Origin: Hydractinia symbiolongicarpus | Taxonomy: Eukaryota > Cnidaria > Hydrozoa > Anthoathecata > Hydractiniidae | Assembly: GCF_029227915.1 (NCBI RefSeq) | Contig: NC_079886.1 | Span: forward strand, 2,666,001-2,730,000 | DNA length: 64,000 nt | Direction: 5' to 3' | In this document: in pieces, positions 22,991 to 35,950 of the stretch | How the letters are laid out: the number at the start of each line of letters is the position of its first letter | Position numbering within the stretch: the stretch's first letter is position 1 | Notes under the pieces: generated by a model | The model's input: the letters and a program-made list of their open reading frames with translations, nothing else | Told to the model about the DNA's origin: nothing | The model's database searches: none | Position numbers and translations under genes: made by a program

Positions 22991-24820
22991 GTTTTAATGG
23001 TGAAAAAATAATTTAAAAAATCATTCGGGAAATCAGTTTACTCCCTAGGTACTTTTCTGTATACTTTTGACTATGCGGGCCGAGTACGGGATTTACGGGA
23101 AATCGCGGGTTTTCGTTTGCCGGCGATTAAACCTCTTTTATTCAGCGTCTCATCAAAAATGAAAACATTTTTGAAAACTACAAGTCTCATGCGTTTTAGT
23201 GGTGAAAAAATAATATAAAAAATCGTTCGGGAAATGAGTTTACTTCCTGGGTACTTTCTTTGTATACTTTTGGCTATACGGGTCGAGTACGGGAATTACG
23301 GGAAATCGCGGGTTTTCGTTTGCCGGCGATTAAACTTCTTTTATTTAGCGTCTCATCAAAAATGAAAACATTTTTGAAAACTGCAAGTCTCATGTGTTTT
23401 AGTGGTGAAAAAATAATTTGAAAAATCGTTCTGAAAATGAGTTTACTCACAGGGTACTTTCTTTGTATACATTCGACTATAGGGGCCAAGCCCGGGATTT
23501 ACAGGAAATCGCGGGTTTTCGTTTGCCGGCGATTAAACTTCTTTTATTTAGCGTCTCATCAAAAATGAAAACATTTTTGAAAACTACAAATCTCATGCGT
23601 TTTTGTGGTGAAAAAATAATTTAAAAAATCGTTCGGGAAATGAGTTTACTCCCTGAATACTTTCTTTATATACATTCAACTATACGGGTCGAGTACGGGA
23701 TTTACGGGAAATCGCGGGTTTTCGTTTGCCGGCGATTAAACTTCTTTTATTTAGCGTCTCATCAAAAATGAAAACATTTTTGAAAACTACAAGTCTCATG
23801 CGTTTTAGTGGTGAAAAAATAATATAAAAAATCGTTCGGGAAATGAGTTTACTTCCTGGGTACTTCCTTTGTATACTTTTGACTATACGGGTCGAGTACG
23901 GGAATTACGGGAAATCGCGGGTTTTCGTTTGCCGGCGATTAAACTTCTTTTATTTAGCGTCTCATCAAAAATGAAACATTTTTGAAAACTGCAAGTCTAA
24001 TGCGTTTTAGTGGTAAAAAAATAATTTGAAAAATCGTTTTGAAAATGAGTTTACTCACAGGGTACTTTCTTTATATACATTCGACTATAGGGGCCAAGCC
24101 CGGGATTTACAGGAAATCGCGGGTTTTCGTTTGCCGGCTATTAAACTTCTTTTATTCAGCGTCTCATCAAAAATGAAAACATTTTGGAAAACTACAAGTC
24201 TCATGCGTTTTAGTGGTGAAAAAATAATTTAAAAAATCATTCGGGAAATGATTTTACTCCCTGGGTACTTTTTTGTGTACTTTTGACTATACGGGCCGAG
24301 TACGGGATTTACGGGAAATCGCGGGTTTTCGTTTGCCGGCGATTAAACTTCTTTAATTTAGCGTTTCATCAAAAATGAAAACATTTTTGAAAACTACAAG
24401 TCTCATGCGTTTTAGTGATGAAAAAATAATTTAAAAAATCGTTCTGAAAATGAGTTTACTCACAGGTTACTTTCTTTGTATACATTCGACTATAGGGGCC
24501 AAGCCCGGGATTTACAGGAAATCGCGGGTTTTCGTTTGCCGGCGATTAAACTTCTTTTATTCAGAGTCTCATCAAAAATGAAAACATTTTTGAAAACTAC
24601 AAGTCTCCTGCGTTTTAATGGTGAAAAAATAATTTAAAAAATCATTCGGGAAATCAGTTTACTCCCTAGGTACTTTTTTGTATACTTTTGACTATGCGGG
24701 CCGAGTACGGGATTTACGGGAAATCGCGGGTTTTCGTTTGCCGGCGATTAAACTTCTTTTATTCAGCGTCTCATCAAAAATGAAAACATTTTTGAAAACT
24801 ACAAGTCTCATGCGTTTTAG
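22990..24820. repeat. 10-monomer higher-order repeat, copy 2, one monomer lost
   Basis: Copy 2 of the preceding block is shorter by exactly one monomer. The monomer starting at 23418 is a hybrid. Its first half equals the copy-1 monomer at 21392. Its second half, with ATTTAGCG, CTACAAATCTC and GTTTTTGTGG, equals the following copy-1 monomer. The join lies within about 23475-23560. The right edge is near 24820, where GTTTTAATGG faces GTTTTAGTGG. Confidence 0.8.
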
Positions 24821-27230
24821 TGGTGAAAAAATAATATAAAAAATCGTTCGGGAAATGAGTTTACTTCCTGGGTACTTTCTTTGTATACTTTTGGCTATAC
24901 GGGTCGAGTACGGGAATTACGGGAAATCGCGGGTTTTCGTTTGCCGGCGATTAAACTTCTTTTATTTAGCGTCTCATCAAAAATGAAAACATTTTTGAAA
25001 ACTGCAAGTCTCATGTGTTTTAGTGGTGAAAAAATAATTTGAAAAATCGTTCTGAAAATGAGTTTACTCACAGGGTACTTTCTTTGTATACATTCGACTA
25101 TAGGGGCCAAGCCCGGGATTTACAGGAAATCGCGGGTTTTCGTTTGCCGGCGATTAAACTTCTTTTATTCAGCGTCTCATCAAAAATGAAAATATTTTTG
25201 AAAACTACAAGTCTGATGCGTTTTAGTGGTGAAAAAATAATTTAAAAAATCGTTCGGGAAATGAGTTTACTTCATGGGTACTTTCTTTGTATACTTTTGA
25301 CTATACGGGCCGAGTAAGGGAATTACGGCAAATCGCGAGTTTTCGTTTGCCGGCGATTAAACTTCTTTTATTTAGCGTCTCATCAAAAATGAAAACATTT
25401 TTGAAAACTACAAATCTCATGCGTTTTTGTGGTGAAAAAATAATTTAAAAAATCGTTCGGGAAATGAGTTTACTCCCTGAATACTTTCTTTGTATACTTT
25501 TGACTATACGGGTCGAGTACGGGAATTACGGGAAATCGCGGGTTTTCGTTTGCCGGCGATTAAACTTCTTTTATTTAGCGTCTCATCAAAAATGAAAACA
25601 TTTTTGAAAACTGCAAGTCTAATGCGTTTTAGTGGTAAAAAAATAATTTGAAAAATCGTTTTGAAAATGAGTTTACTCACAGGGTACTTTCTTTGTATAC
25701 ATTCGACTATAGGGGCCAAGCCCGGGATTTACAGGAAATCGCGGGTTTTCGTTTGCCGGCTATTAAACTTCTTTTATTCAGCGTCTCATCAAAAATGAAA
25801 ACATTTTGGAAAACTACAAGTCTCATGCGTTTTAGTGGTGAAAAAATAATTTAAAAAATCATTCGGGAAATGATTTTACTCCCTGGGTACTTTTTTGTGT
25901 ACTTTTGACTATACGGGCCGAGTACGGGATTTACGGGAAATCGCGGGTTTTCGTTTGCCGGCGATTAAACTTCTTTAATTTAGCGTTTCATCAAAAATGA
26001 AAACATTTTTGAAAACTACAAGTCTCATGCGTTTTAGTGATGAAAAAATAATTTAAAAAATCGTTCGGGAAATGAGTTTACTCCCTGGGTACTTTCTTTA
26101 TATACATTCGACTATACGGGCCAAGTACGGGATTTACGGGAAATCGCGGATTTTCGTTTGGCGGCGATTAAACTTCTTTTATTTAGCGTCTCATCAAAAA
26201 TGAAAACATTTTTGAAAACTACAAGTCTCATGCGTTTTTGTGGTGATAAAATAATTTAAAAAATCGTTCGGGAAATGAGTTTACTCCCTGGGTACTTTCT
26301 TTGTATACTTTTGACTATACGGGCCGAGTACGGGATTTACGGGAAATCGCGGGTTTTCGTTTGCCGGCGATTAAACTTTTTTTACTGAGCGTGTCATCAA
26401 AAATGAAAACATTTTTGAAAACTACAAGTCTCCTGCGTTTTAGTGGTGAAAAAATAATTTAAAAAATCATTCGGGAAATGAGTTTACTCCTTAGGTACTT
26501 TCTTTATATACATTCGACTATACGGGCCAAGTACGGGATTTACGGGAAATCGCGGGTTTTCGTTTGCCGGCGATTAAACCTCTTTTATTTAGCGTCTCAT
26601 CAAAAATGAAAACATTTTTGAAAACTACAAGTCTCATGCGTTTTTGTGGTGATAAAATAATTTAAAAAATCGTTCGGGAAATGAGTTTACTCCCTGGGTA
26701 CTTTCTTTGTATACTTTTGACTATACGGGCCGAGTACGGGATTTACGGGAAATCGCGGGTTTTCGTTTGCCGGCGATTAAACTTTTTTTACTTAGCGTGT
26801 CATCAAAAATGAAAACATTTTTGAAAACTACAAGTCTCCTGCGTTTTAGTGGTGAAAAAATAATTTAAAAAATCATTCGGGAAATCAGTTTACTCCCTAG
26901 GTACTTTTTTGTAAACTTTTGACTATGCGGGCCGAGTACGGGATTTACGGGAAATCGCGGGTTTTCGTTTGCCGGCGATTAAACTTCTTTTATTCAGCGT
27001 CTCATCAAAAATGAAAACATTTTTGAAAGCTACAAGTCTCATGCGTTTTAGTGGTGAAAAAATAATATAAAAAATCGTTCGGGAAATGAGTTTACTTCCT
27101 GGGTACTTTCTTTGTATACTTTTGGCTATACGGGTCGAGTACGGGAATTACGGGAAATCGCGGGTTTTCGTTTGCCGGCGATTAAACTTCTTTTATTTAG
27201 CGTCTCATCAAAAATGAAAACATTTTTGAA
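24390..27230. repeat. 14-monomer higher-order repeat, copy 1 (2,839 bp)
   Basis: This block is repeated directly at an offset of 2,839 (14 x 202.8). Shared marks are TCCTTAGGTACTTTCTTTA, TTTTTTGTAAACTTTTGAC, TTGAAAGCTACAAG and GATTTTCGTTTGGCGGCG. The left edge is within about 24370-24416. It overlaps the end of the 10/9-mer block, so this duplication came after that one. Confidence 0.85.
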
Positions 27231-30065
27231 AACTACAAGTCTCATGCGTTTTAGTGATGAAAAAATAATTTAAAAAATCGTTCTGAAAATGAGTTTACTC
27301 ACAGGGTACTTTCTTTGTATACATTCGACTATAGGGGCCAAGCCCGGGATTTACAGGAAATCGCGGGTTTTCGTTTGCCGGCGATTAAACTTCTTTTATT
27401 CAGAGTCTCATCAAAAATGAAAACATTTTTGAAAACTACAAGTCTCCTGCGTTTTAATGGTGAAAAAATAATTTAAAAAATCATTCGGGAAATCAGTTTA
27501 CTCCCTAGGTACTTTTTTGTATACTTTTGACTATGCAGGCCGAGTACGGGATTTACGGGAAATCGCGGGTTTTCGTTTGCCGGCGATTAAACTTCTTTTA
27601 TTCAGCGTCTCATCAAAAATGAAAACATTTTTGAAAACTACAAGTCTCATGCGTTTTAGTGGTGAAAAAATAATATAAAAAATCGTTCGGGAAATGAGTT
27701 TACTTCCTGGGTACTTTCTTTGTATACTTTTGGCTATACGGGTCGAGTACGGGAATTACGGGAAATCGCGGGTTTTCGTTTGCCGGCGATTAAACTTCTT
27801 TTATTTAGCGTCTCATCAAAAATGAAAACATTTTTGAAAACTGCAAGTCTCATGTGTTTTAGTGGTGAAAAAATAATTTGAAAAATCGTTCTGAAAATGA
27901 GTTTACTCACAGGGTACTTTCTTTGTATACATTCGACTATAGGGGCCAAGCCCGGGATTTACAGGAAATCGCGGGTTTTCGTTTGCCGGCGATTAAACTT
28001 CTTTTATTCAGCGTCTCATCAAAAATGAAAATATTTTTGAAAACTACAAGTCTGATGCGTTTTAGTGGTGAAAAAATAATTTAAAAAATCGTTCGGGAAA
28101 TGAGTTTACTTCATGGGTACTTTCTTTGTATACTTTTGACTATACGGGCCGAGTAAGGGAATTACGGCAAATCGCGAGTTTTCGTTTGCCGGCGATTAAA
28201 CTTCTTTTATTTAGCGTCTCATCAAAAATGAAAACATTTTTGAAAACTACAAATCTCATGCGTTTTTGTGGTGAAAAAATAATTTAAAAAATCGTTCGGG
28301 AAATGAGTTTACTCCCTGAATACTTTCTTTGTATACTTTTGACTATACGGGTCGAGTACGGGAATTACGGGAAATCGCGGGTTTTCGTTTGCCGGCGATT
28401 AAACTTCTTTTATTTAGCGTCTCATCAAAAATGAAAACATTTTTGAAAACTGCAAGTCTAATGCGTTTTAGTGGTAAAAAAATAATTTGAAAAATCGTTT
28501 TGAAAATGAGTTTACTCACAGGGTACTTTCTTTGTATACATTCGACTATAGGGGCCAAGCCCGGGATTTACAGGAAATCGCGGGTTTTCGTTTGCCGGCT
28601 ATTAAACTTCTTTTATTCAGCGTCTCATCAAAAATGAAAACATTTTGGAAAACTACAAGTCTCATGCGTTTTAGTGGTGAAAAAATAATTTAAAAAATCA
28701 TTCGGGAAATGATTTTACTCCCTGGGTACTTTTTTGTGTACTTTTGACTATACGGGCCGAGTACGGGATTTACGGGAAATCGCGGGTTTTCGTTTGCCGG
28801 CGATTAAACTTCTTTAATTTAGCGTTTCATCAAAAATGAAAACATTTTTGAAAACTACAAGTCTCATGCGTTTTAGTGATGAAAAAATAATTTAAAAAAT
28901 CGTTCGGGAAATGAGTTTACTCCCTGGGTACTTTCTTTATATACATTCGACTATACGGGCCAAGTACGGGATTTACGGGAAATCGCGGATTTTCGTTTGG
29001 CGGCGATTAAACTTCTTTTATTTAGCGTCTCATCAAAAATGAAAACATTTTTGAAAACTACAAGTCTCATGCGTTTTTGTGGTGATAAAATAATTTAAAA
29101 AATCGTTCGGGAAATGAGTTTACTCCCTGGGTACTTTCTTTGTATACTTTTGACTATACGGGCCGAGTACGGGATTTACGGGAAATCGCGGGTTTTCGTT
29201 TGCCGGCGATTAAACTTTTTTTACTGAGCGTGTCATCAAAAATGAAAACATTTTTGAAAACTACAAGTCTCCTGCGTTTTAGTGGTGAAAAAATAATTTA
29301 AAAAATCATTCGGGAAATGAGTTTACTCCTTAGGTACTTTCTTTATATACATTCGACTATACGGGCCAAGTACGGGATTTACGGGAAATCGCGGGTTTTC
29401 GTTTGCCGGCGATTAAACCTCTTTTATTTAGCGTCTCATCAAAAATGAAAACATTTTTGAAAACTACAAGTCTCATGCGTTTTTGTGGTGATAAAATAAT
29501 TTAAAAAATCGTTCGGGAAATGAGTTTACTCCCTGGGTACTTTCTTTGTATACTTTTGACTATACGGGCCGAGTACGGGATTTACGGGAAATCGCGGGTT
29601 TTCGTTTGCCGGCGATTAAACTTTTTTTACTTAGCGTGTCATCAAAAATGAAAACATTTTTGAAAACTACAAGTCTCCTGCGTTTTAGTGGTGAAAAAAT
29701 AATTTAAAAAATCATTCGGGAAATCAGTTTACTCCCTAGGTACTTTTTTGTAAACTTTTGACTATGCGGGCCGAGTACGGGATTTACGGGAAATCGCGGG
29801 TTTTCGTTTGCCGGCGATTAAACTTCTTTTATTCAGCGTCTCATCAAAAATGAAAACATTTTTGAAAGCTACAAGTCTCATGCGTTTTAGTGGTAAAAAA
29901 ATAATATAAAAAATCGTTCGGGAAATGAGTTTACTTCCTGGGTACTTTCTTTGTATACTTTTGGCTATACGGGTCGAGTACGGGAATTACGGGAAATCGC
30001 GGGTTTTCGTTTGCCGGCGATTAAACTTCTTTTATTTAGCGTCTCATCAAAAATGAAAACATTTT
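27230..30065. repeat. 14-monomer higher-order repeat, copy 2
   Basis: This is the tandem partner of the previous block. I noticed only three differences in 2.8 kb: CACAGGTTAC near 24475 against CACAGGGTAC, GCAGGCCG near 27537 against GCGGGCCG, and GGTAAAAAAAT near 29894 against GGTGAAAAAAT. The right edge is near 30065, where ACTGCAAG faces ACTACAAG. Confidence 0.85.
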
Positions 30066-31480
30066 TGAAAACTGCAAGTCTCATGCGTTTTAGTGGTGAA
30101 AAAATAATTTGAAAAATCGTTCTGAAAATGAGTTTACTCACAGGGTACTTTCTTTGTATACATTCGACTATAGGGGCCAAGCCCGGGATTTACAGGAAAT
30201 TGCGGGTTTTCGTTTGCCGGCGATTAAACTTCTTTTATTCAGCGTCTCATCAAAAATGAAAACATTTTTGAAAACTACAAGTCTCCTGCGTTTTAATGGT
30301 GAAAAAATAATTTAAAAAATCATTCGGGAAATCAGTTTACTCCCTAGGTACTTTTTTGTATACTTTTGACTATGCGGGCCGAGTACGGGATTTACGGGAA
30401 ATCGCGGGTTTTCGTTTGCCGGCGATTAAACTTCTTTTATTCAGCGTCTCATCAAAAATGAAAACATATTTGAAAACTACAAGTCTCATGCGTTTTAGTG
30501 GTGAAAAAATAATATAAAAAATCGTTCGGGAAATGAGTTTACTTCCTGGGTACTTTCTTTGTATACTTTTGGCTATACGGGTCGAGTACGGGAATTACGG
30601 GAAATCGCGGGTTTTCGTTTGCCGGCGATTAAACTTCTTTTATTTAGCGTCTCATCAAAAATGAAAACATTTTTGAAAACTGCAAGTCTCATGTGTTTTA
30701 GTGGTGAAAAAATAATTTGAAAAATCGTTCTGAAAATGAGTTTACTCACAGGGTACTTTCTTTGTATACATTCGACTATAGGGGCCAAGCCCGGGATTTA
30801 CAGGAAATCGCGGGATTTCGTTTGCCGGCGATTAAACTTCTTTTATTCAGCGTCTCATTAAAAATGAAAACATTTTTGAAAACTACAAGTCTCTTGCGTT
30901 TTAATGGAGAAAAAATAATTTAAAAAACCATTCGGAAAATCAGTTTACTCCCTAGGTACTTTTTTGTATACTTTTGACTATGCGGGCCGAGTCCGGGATT
31001 TACGGGAAATCGCGGGTTTTCGTTTGCCGGCGATTAAACTTCTTTTATTCAGCGTCTCATCAAAAATGAAAACATTTTTGAAAACTACAAGTCTCATGCG
31101 TTTTAGTGGTGAAAAAATAATTTAAAAAATCGTTCGGGAAATGAGTTTACTCCCTGGGTACTTTTTTTATATACATTCGACTATACGGGCCGAGTACGGG
31201 ATTTACGGGAAATCGCGGGTTTTCGCTTGCCGGCGATTAAACTTCTTTTATTTAGCGTCTCATCAAAAATGAAAACATTTTTGAAAACTACAAGTCTCAT
31301 GCGTTTTAGTGCTGAAAAAATAATTTAAAAAATCGTTCGGGAAATGAGTTTACTCCCTGGGTACTTTCTTTGTATACTTTTGACTATACGGGCCGAGTAC
31401 GGGATTTACGGGAAATCGCGGGTTTTCGTTTGCCGGCGATTAAACTTTTTTTACTTAGCGTGTCATCAAAAATGAAAAAT
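30065..31480. repeat. Satellite segment linking the 14-mer and 11-mer blocks
   Basis: Seven monomers. They include the first example of the AACCATTCGGAAAATCAG monomer (near 30926) that marks most later blocks, and GTTTTAGTGCTGAAAAAATAA near 31302. No gene is seen. Confidence 0.6.
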
Positions 31481-33715
31481 TTTTTGAAAACTACAAGTCT
31501 CCTGCGTTTTAGTGGTGAAAAAATAATTTAAAAAATCATTCGGGAAATGAGTTTACTCCCTAGGTACTTTCTTTATATACATTCGACTATACGGGCCGAG
31601 TACGGGATTTACGGGAAATCGCGGGTTTTCGTTTGCCGGCGATTAAACTTTTTTTACTTAGCGTGTCATCAAAAATGAAAACATTTTTGAAAACTACAAG
31701 TCTCCTGCGTTTTAGTGGTGAAAAAATAATTTAAAAAATCATTCGGGAAATCAGTTTACTCCCTAGGTACTTTTTTGTATACTTTTGACTATGCGGGCCG
31801 AGTACGGGATTTACGGGAAATCGCGGTTTTTCGTTTGCCGGCGATTAAACTTCTTTTATTCAGCGTCTCATCAAAAATGAAAACATTTTTGAAAACTACA
31901 AGTCTCATGCGTTTTAGTGGTGAAAAAATAATATAAAAAATCGTTCGGGAAATGAGTTTACTTCCTGGGTACTTTCTTTGTATACTTTTGGCTATACGGG
32001 TCGAGTACGGGAATTACGGGAAATCGCGGGTTTTCGTTTGCCGGCGATTAAACTTCTTTTATTTAGCGTCTCATCAAAAATGAAAACATTTTTGAAAACT
32101 GCAAGTCTCATGTGTTTTAGTGGTGAAAAAATAATTTGAAAAATCGTTCGGGAAATGAGTTTACTCCCTGGGTACTTTCTTTGTATACATTCGACTATAG
32201 GGGCCAAGCCCGGGATTTACAGGAAATCGCGGGATTTCGTTTGCCGGCGATTAAACTTCTTTTATTCAGCGTCTCATTAAAAATGAAAACATTTTTGAAA
32301 ACTACAAGTCTCTTGCGTTTTAGTGGAGAAAAAATAATTTAAAAAACCATTCGGAAAATCAGTTTACTCCCTAGGTACTTTTTTGTATATTTTTGACTAT
32401 GCGGGCCGAGTCCGGGATTTACGGGAAATCGCGGGTTTTCGTTTGCCGGCGATTGAACTTCTTTTATTCAGCGTCTCATCAAAAATGAAAACATTTTTGA
32501 AAACTACAAGTCTCATGCGTTTTAGTGGTGAAAAAATAATTTAAAAAATCATTCGGGAAATGAGTTTACTCCCTAGGTACTTTCTTTATATACATTCGAC
32601 TATACGGGCCGAGTACGGGATTTACGGGAAATCGCGGGTTTTCGTTTGCCGGCGATTAAACTTCTTTTATTTAGCGTCTCATCAAAAATGAAAACATTTT
32701 TGAAAACTACAAGTCTCATGCGTTTTTGTGGTGATAAAATAATTTAAAAAATCGTTCGGGAAATGAGTTTACTCCCTGGGTACTTTCTTTGAATACTTTT
32801 GACTATACGGGCCGAGTACGGGATTTACGGGAAATCGCGGGTTTTCGTTTGCCGGCGATTAAACTTTTTTTACTTAGCGTGTCATCAAAAATGAAAACAT
32901 TTTTGAAAACTACAAGTCTCCTGCGTTTTAGTGGTGAAAAAATAATTTAAAAAATCATTCGGGAAATCAGTTTACTCCCTAGGTACTTTTTTGTATACTT
33001 TTGACTATGCGGGCCGAGTACGGGATTTACGGGAAATCGCGGGTTTTCGTTTGGCGGCGATTAAACTTCTTTTATTCAGCGTCTCATCAAAAATGAAAAC
33101 ATTTTTGAAAACTACAAGTCTCATGCGTTTTAGTGGTGAAAAAATAATATAAAAAATCGTTCGGGAAATGAGTTTACTTCCTGGGTACTTTCTTTGTATA
33201 CTTTTGGCTATACGGGTCGAGTACGGGAATTACGGGAAATCGCGGGTTTTCGTTTGCCGGCGATTAAACTTCTTTTATTTAGCGTCTCATCAAAAATGAA
33301 AACATTTTTGAAAACTGCAAGTCTCATGTGTTTTAGTGGTGAAAAAATAATTTGAAAAATCGTTCTGAAAATGAGTTTACTCACAGGGTACTTTCTTTGT
33401 ATACATTCGACTATAGGGGCCAAGCCCGGGATTTACAGGAAATCGCGGGTTTTCGTTTGCCGGCGATTAAACTTCTTTTATTCAGCGTCTCATCAAAAAT
33501 GAAAACATTTTTGAAAGCTACAAGTCTCATGCGTTTTTGTGGTGATAAAATAATTTAAAAAATCGTTCGGGAAATGAGTTTACTCCCTGGGTACTTTCTT
33601 TATATACTTTTGACTGTACGGGCCGAGTACAGGATTTACGGGAAATCGCGGGTTTTCGTTTGCCGGCGATTAAACTTCTTTTATTTAGCGTCTCCTCAAA
33701 AATGAAAACATTTTT
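31480..33715. repeat. 11-monomer higher-order repeat, copy 1 (2,230 bp)
   Basis: This block is repeated directly at an offset of exactly 2,230, seen at 31992/34222, 33208/35438 and 33601/35831. The left edge is near 31480, where GAAAAATTTTTTG faces GAAAACATTTTTG in the other copy. Confidence 0.85.
31581..31596 (+). other. CENP-B-box-like site, one base short (example)
   Basis: The 16 bases ATTCGACTATACGGGC resemble the 17-bp CENP-B box NTTCGNNNNANNCGGGN. TTCG, the internal A and CGGG all align if one base is missing from the four-base spacer. The site occurs only in monomers whose spacer reads TTTATATACATTCGACTATACGGG. Related monomers with CTTTTGACTATACGGG lack TTCG, and those with ATTCGACTATAGGGG lack CGGG. 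CENP-B normally needs the 17-bp spacing, so binding is doubtful. A related pogo-derived protein with different spacing, or chance, are both possible. Confidence 0.4.
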
Positions 33716-35950
33716 GAAAACTACAAGTCTCCTGCGTTTTAGTGGTGAAAAAATAATTTAAAAAATCATTCGGGAAATGAGTTTACTCCCTAGGTACTTT
33801 CTTTATATACATTCGACTATACGGGCCGAGTACGGGATTTACGGGAAATCGCGGGTTTTCGTTTGCCGGCGATTAAACTTTTTTTAATTAGCGTGTCATC
33901 AAAAATGAAAACATTTTTGAAAACTACAAGTCTCCTGCGTTTTAGTGGTGAAAAAATAATTTAAAAAATCATTCGGGAAATCAGTTTACTCCCTAGGTAC
34001 TTTTTTGTATACTTTTGACTATGCGGGCCGAGTACGGGATTTACGGGAAATCGCGGTTTTTCGTTTGCCGGCGATTAAACTTCTTTTATTCAGCGTCTCA
34101 TCAAAAATGAAAACATTTTTGAAAACTACAAGTCTCATGCGTTTTAGTGGTGAAAAAATAATATAAAAAATCGTTCGGGAAATGAGTTTACTTCCTGGGT
34201 ACTTTCTTTGTATACTTTTGGCTATACGGGTCGAGTACGGGAATTACGGGAAATCGCGGGTTTTCGTTTGCCGGCGATTAAACTTCTTTTATTTAGCGTC
34301 TCATCAAAAATGAAAACATTTTTGAAAACTGCAAGTCTCATGTGTTTTAGTGGTGAAAAAATAATTTGAAAAATCGTTCGGGAAATGAGTTTACTCCCTG
34401 GGTACTTTCTTTGTATACATTCGACTATAGGGGCCAAGCCCGGGATTTACAGGAAATCCCGGGATTTCGTTTGCCGGCGATTAAACTTCTTTTATTCAGC
34501 GTCTCATTAAAAATGAAAACATTTTTGAAAACTACAAGTCTCTTGCGTTTTAGTGGAGAAAAAATAATTTAAAAAACCATTCGGAAAATCAGTTTACTCC
34601 CTAGGTACTTTTTTGTATATATTTGACTATGCGGGCCGAGTCCGGGATTTACGGGAAATCGCGGGTTTTCGTTTGCCGGCGATTAAACTTCTTTTATTCA
34701 GCGTCTCATCAAAAATGAAAACATTTTTGAAAACTACAAGTCTCATGCGTTTTAGTGGTGAAAAAATAATTTAAAAAATCATTCGGGAAATGAGTTTACT
34801 CCCTAGGTACTTTCTTTATATACATTCGACTATACGGGCCGAGTACGGGATTTACGGGAAATCGCGGGTTTTCGTTTGCCGGCGATTAAACTTCTTTTAT
34901 TTAGCGTCTCATCAAAAATGAAAACATTTTTGAAAACTACAAGTCAAATGCGTTTTTGTGGTGATAAAATAATTTAAAAAATCGTTCGGGAAATGAGTTT
35001 ACTCCCTGGGTACTTTCTTTGAATACTTTTGACTATACGGGCCGAGTACGGGATTTACGGGAAATCGCGGGTTTTCGTTTGCCGGCGATTAAACTTTTTT
35101 TACTTAGCGTGTCATCAAAAATGAAAACATTTTTGAAAACTACAAGTCTCCTGCGTTTTAGTGGTGAAAAAATAATTTAAAAAATCATTCGGGAAATCAG
35201 TTTACTCCCTAGGTACTTTTTTGTATACTTTTGACTATGCGGGCCGAGTACGGGATTTACGGGAAATCGCGGGTTTTCGTTTGGCGGCGATTAAACTTCT
35301 TTTATTCAGCGTCTCATCAAAAATGAAAACATTTTTGAAAACTACAAGTCTCATGCGTTTTAGTGGTGAAAAAATAATATAAAAAATCGTTCGGGAAATG
35401 AGTTTACTTCCTGGGTACTTTCTTTGTATACTTTTGGCTATACGGGTCGAGTACGGGAATTACGGGAAATCGCGGGTTTTCGTTTGCCGGCGATTAAACT
35501 TCTTTTATTTAGCGTCTCATCAAAAATGAAAACATTTTTGAAAACTGCAAGTCTCATGTGTTTTAGTGGTGAAAAAATAATTTGAAAAATCGTTCTGAAA
35601 ATGAGTTTACTCACAGGGTACTTTCTTTGTATACATTCGACTATAGGGGCCAAGCCCGGGATTTACAGGAAATCGCGGGTTTTCGTTTGCCGGCGATTAA
35701 ACTTCTTTTATTCAGCGTCTCATCAAAAATGAAAACATTTTTGAAAGCTACAAGTCTCATGCGTTTTTGTGGTGATAAAATAATTTAAAAAATCGTTCGG
35801 GAAATGAGTTTACTCCCTGGGTACTTTCTTTATATACTTTTGACTGTACGGGCCGAGTACAGGATTTACGGGAAATCGCGGGTTTTCGTTTGCCGGCGAT
35901 TAAACTTCTTTTATTTAGCGTCTCCTCAAAAATGAAAACATTTTTGAAAA
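33715..35950. repeat. 11-monomer higher-order repeat, copy 2
   Basis: This is the tandem partner of the previous block. Differences noticed are AAATCCCGGG near 34456, GTATATATTTGAC near 34615, GTCAAATGCG near 34943, and GATTGAACTTC in copy 1 near 32453. The right edge is near 35950, where CTCATGCG faces CTCCTGCG. Confidence 0.85.

Noticed and set aside
31561-31600. TATA-like promoter (TTTATATACA) in many monomers
   Set aside because: It is an AT-rich satellite variant with no downstream gene or other promoter element. Satellite transcription is possible but not shown by the sequence.
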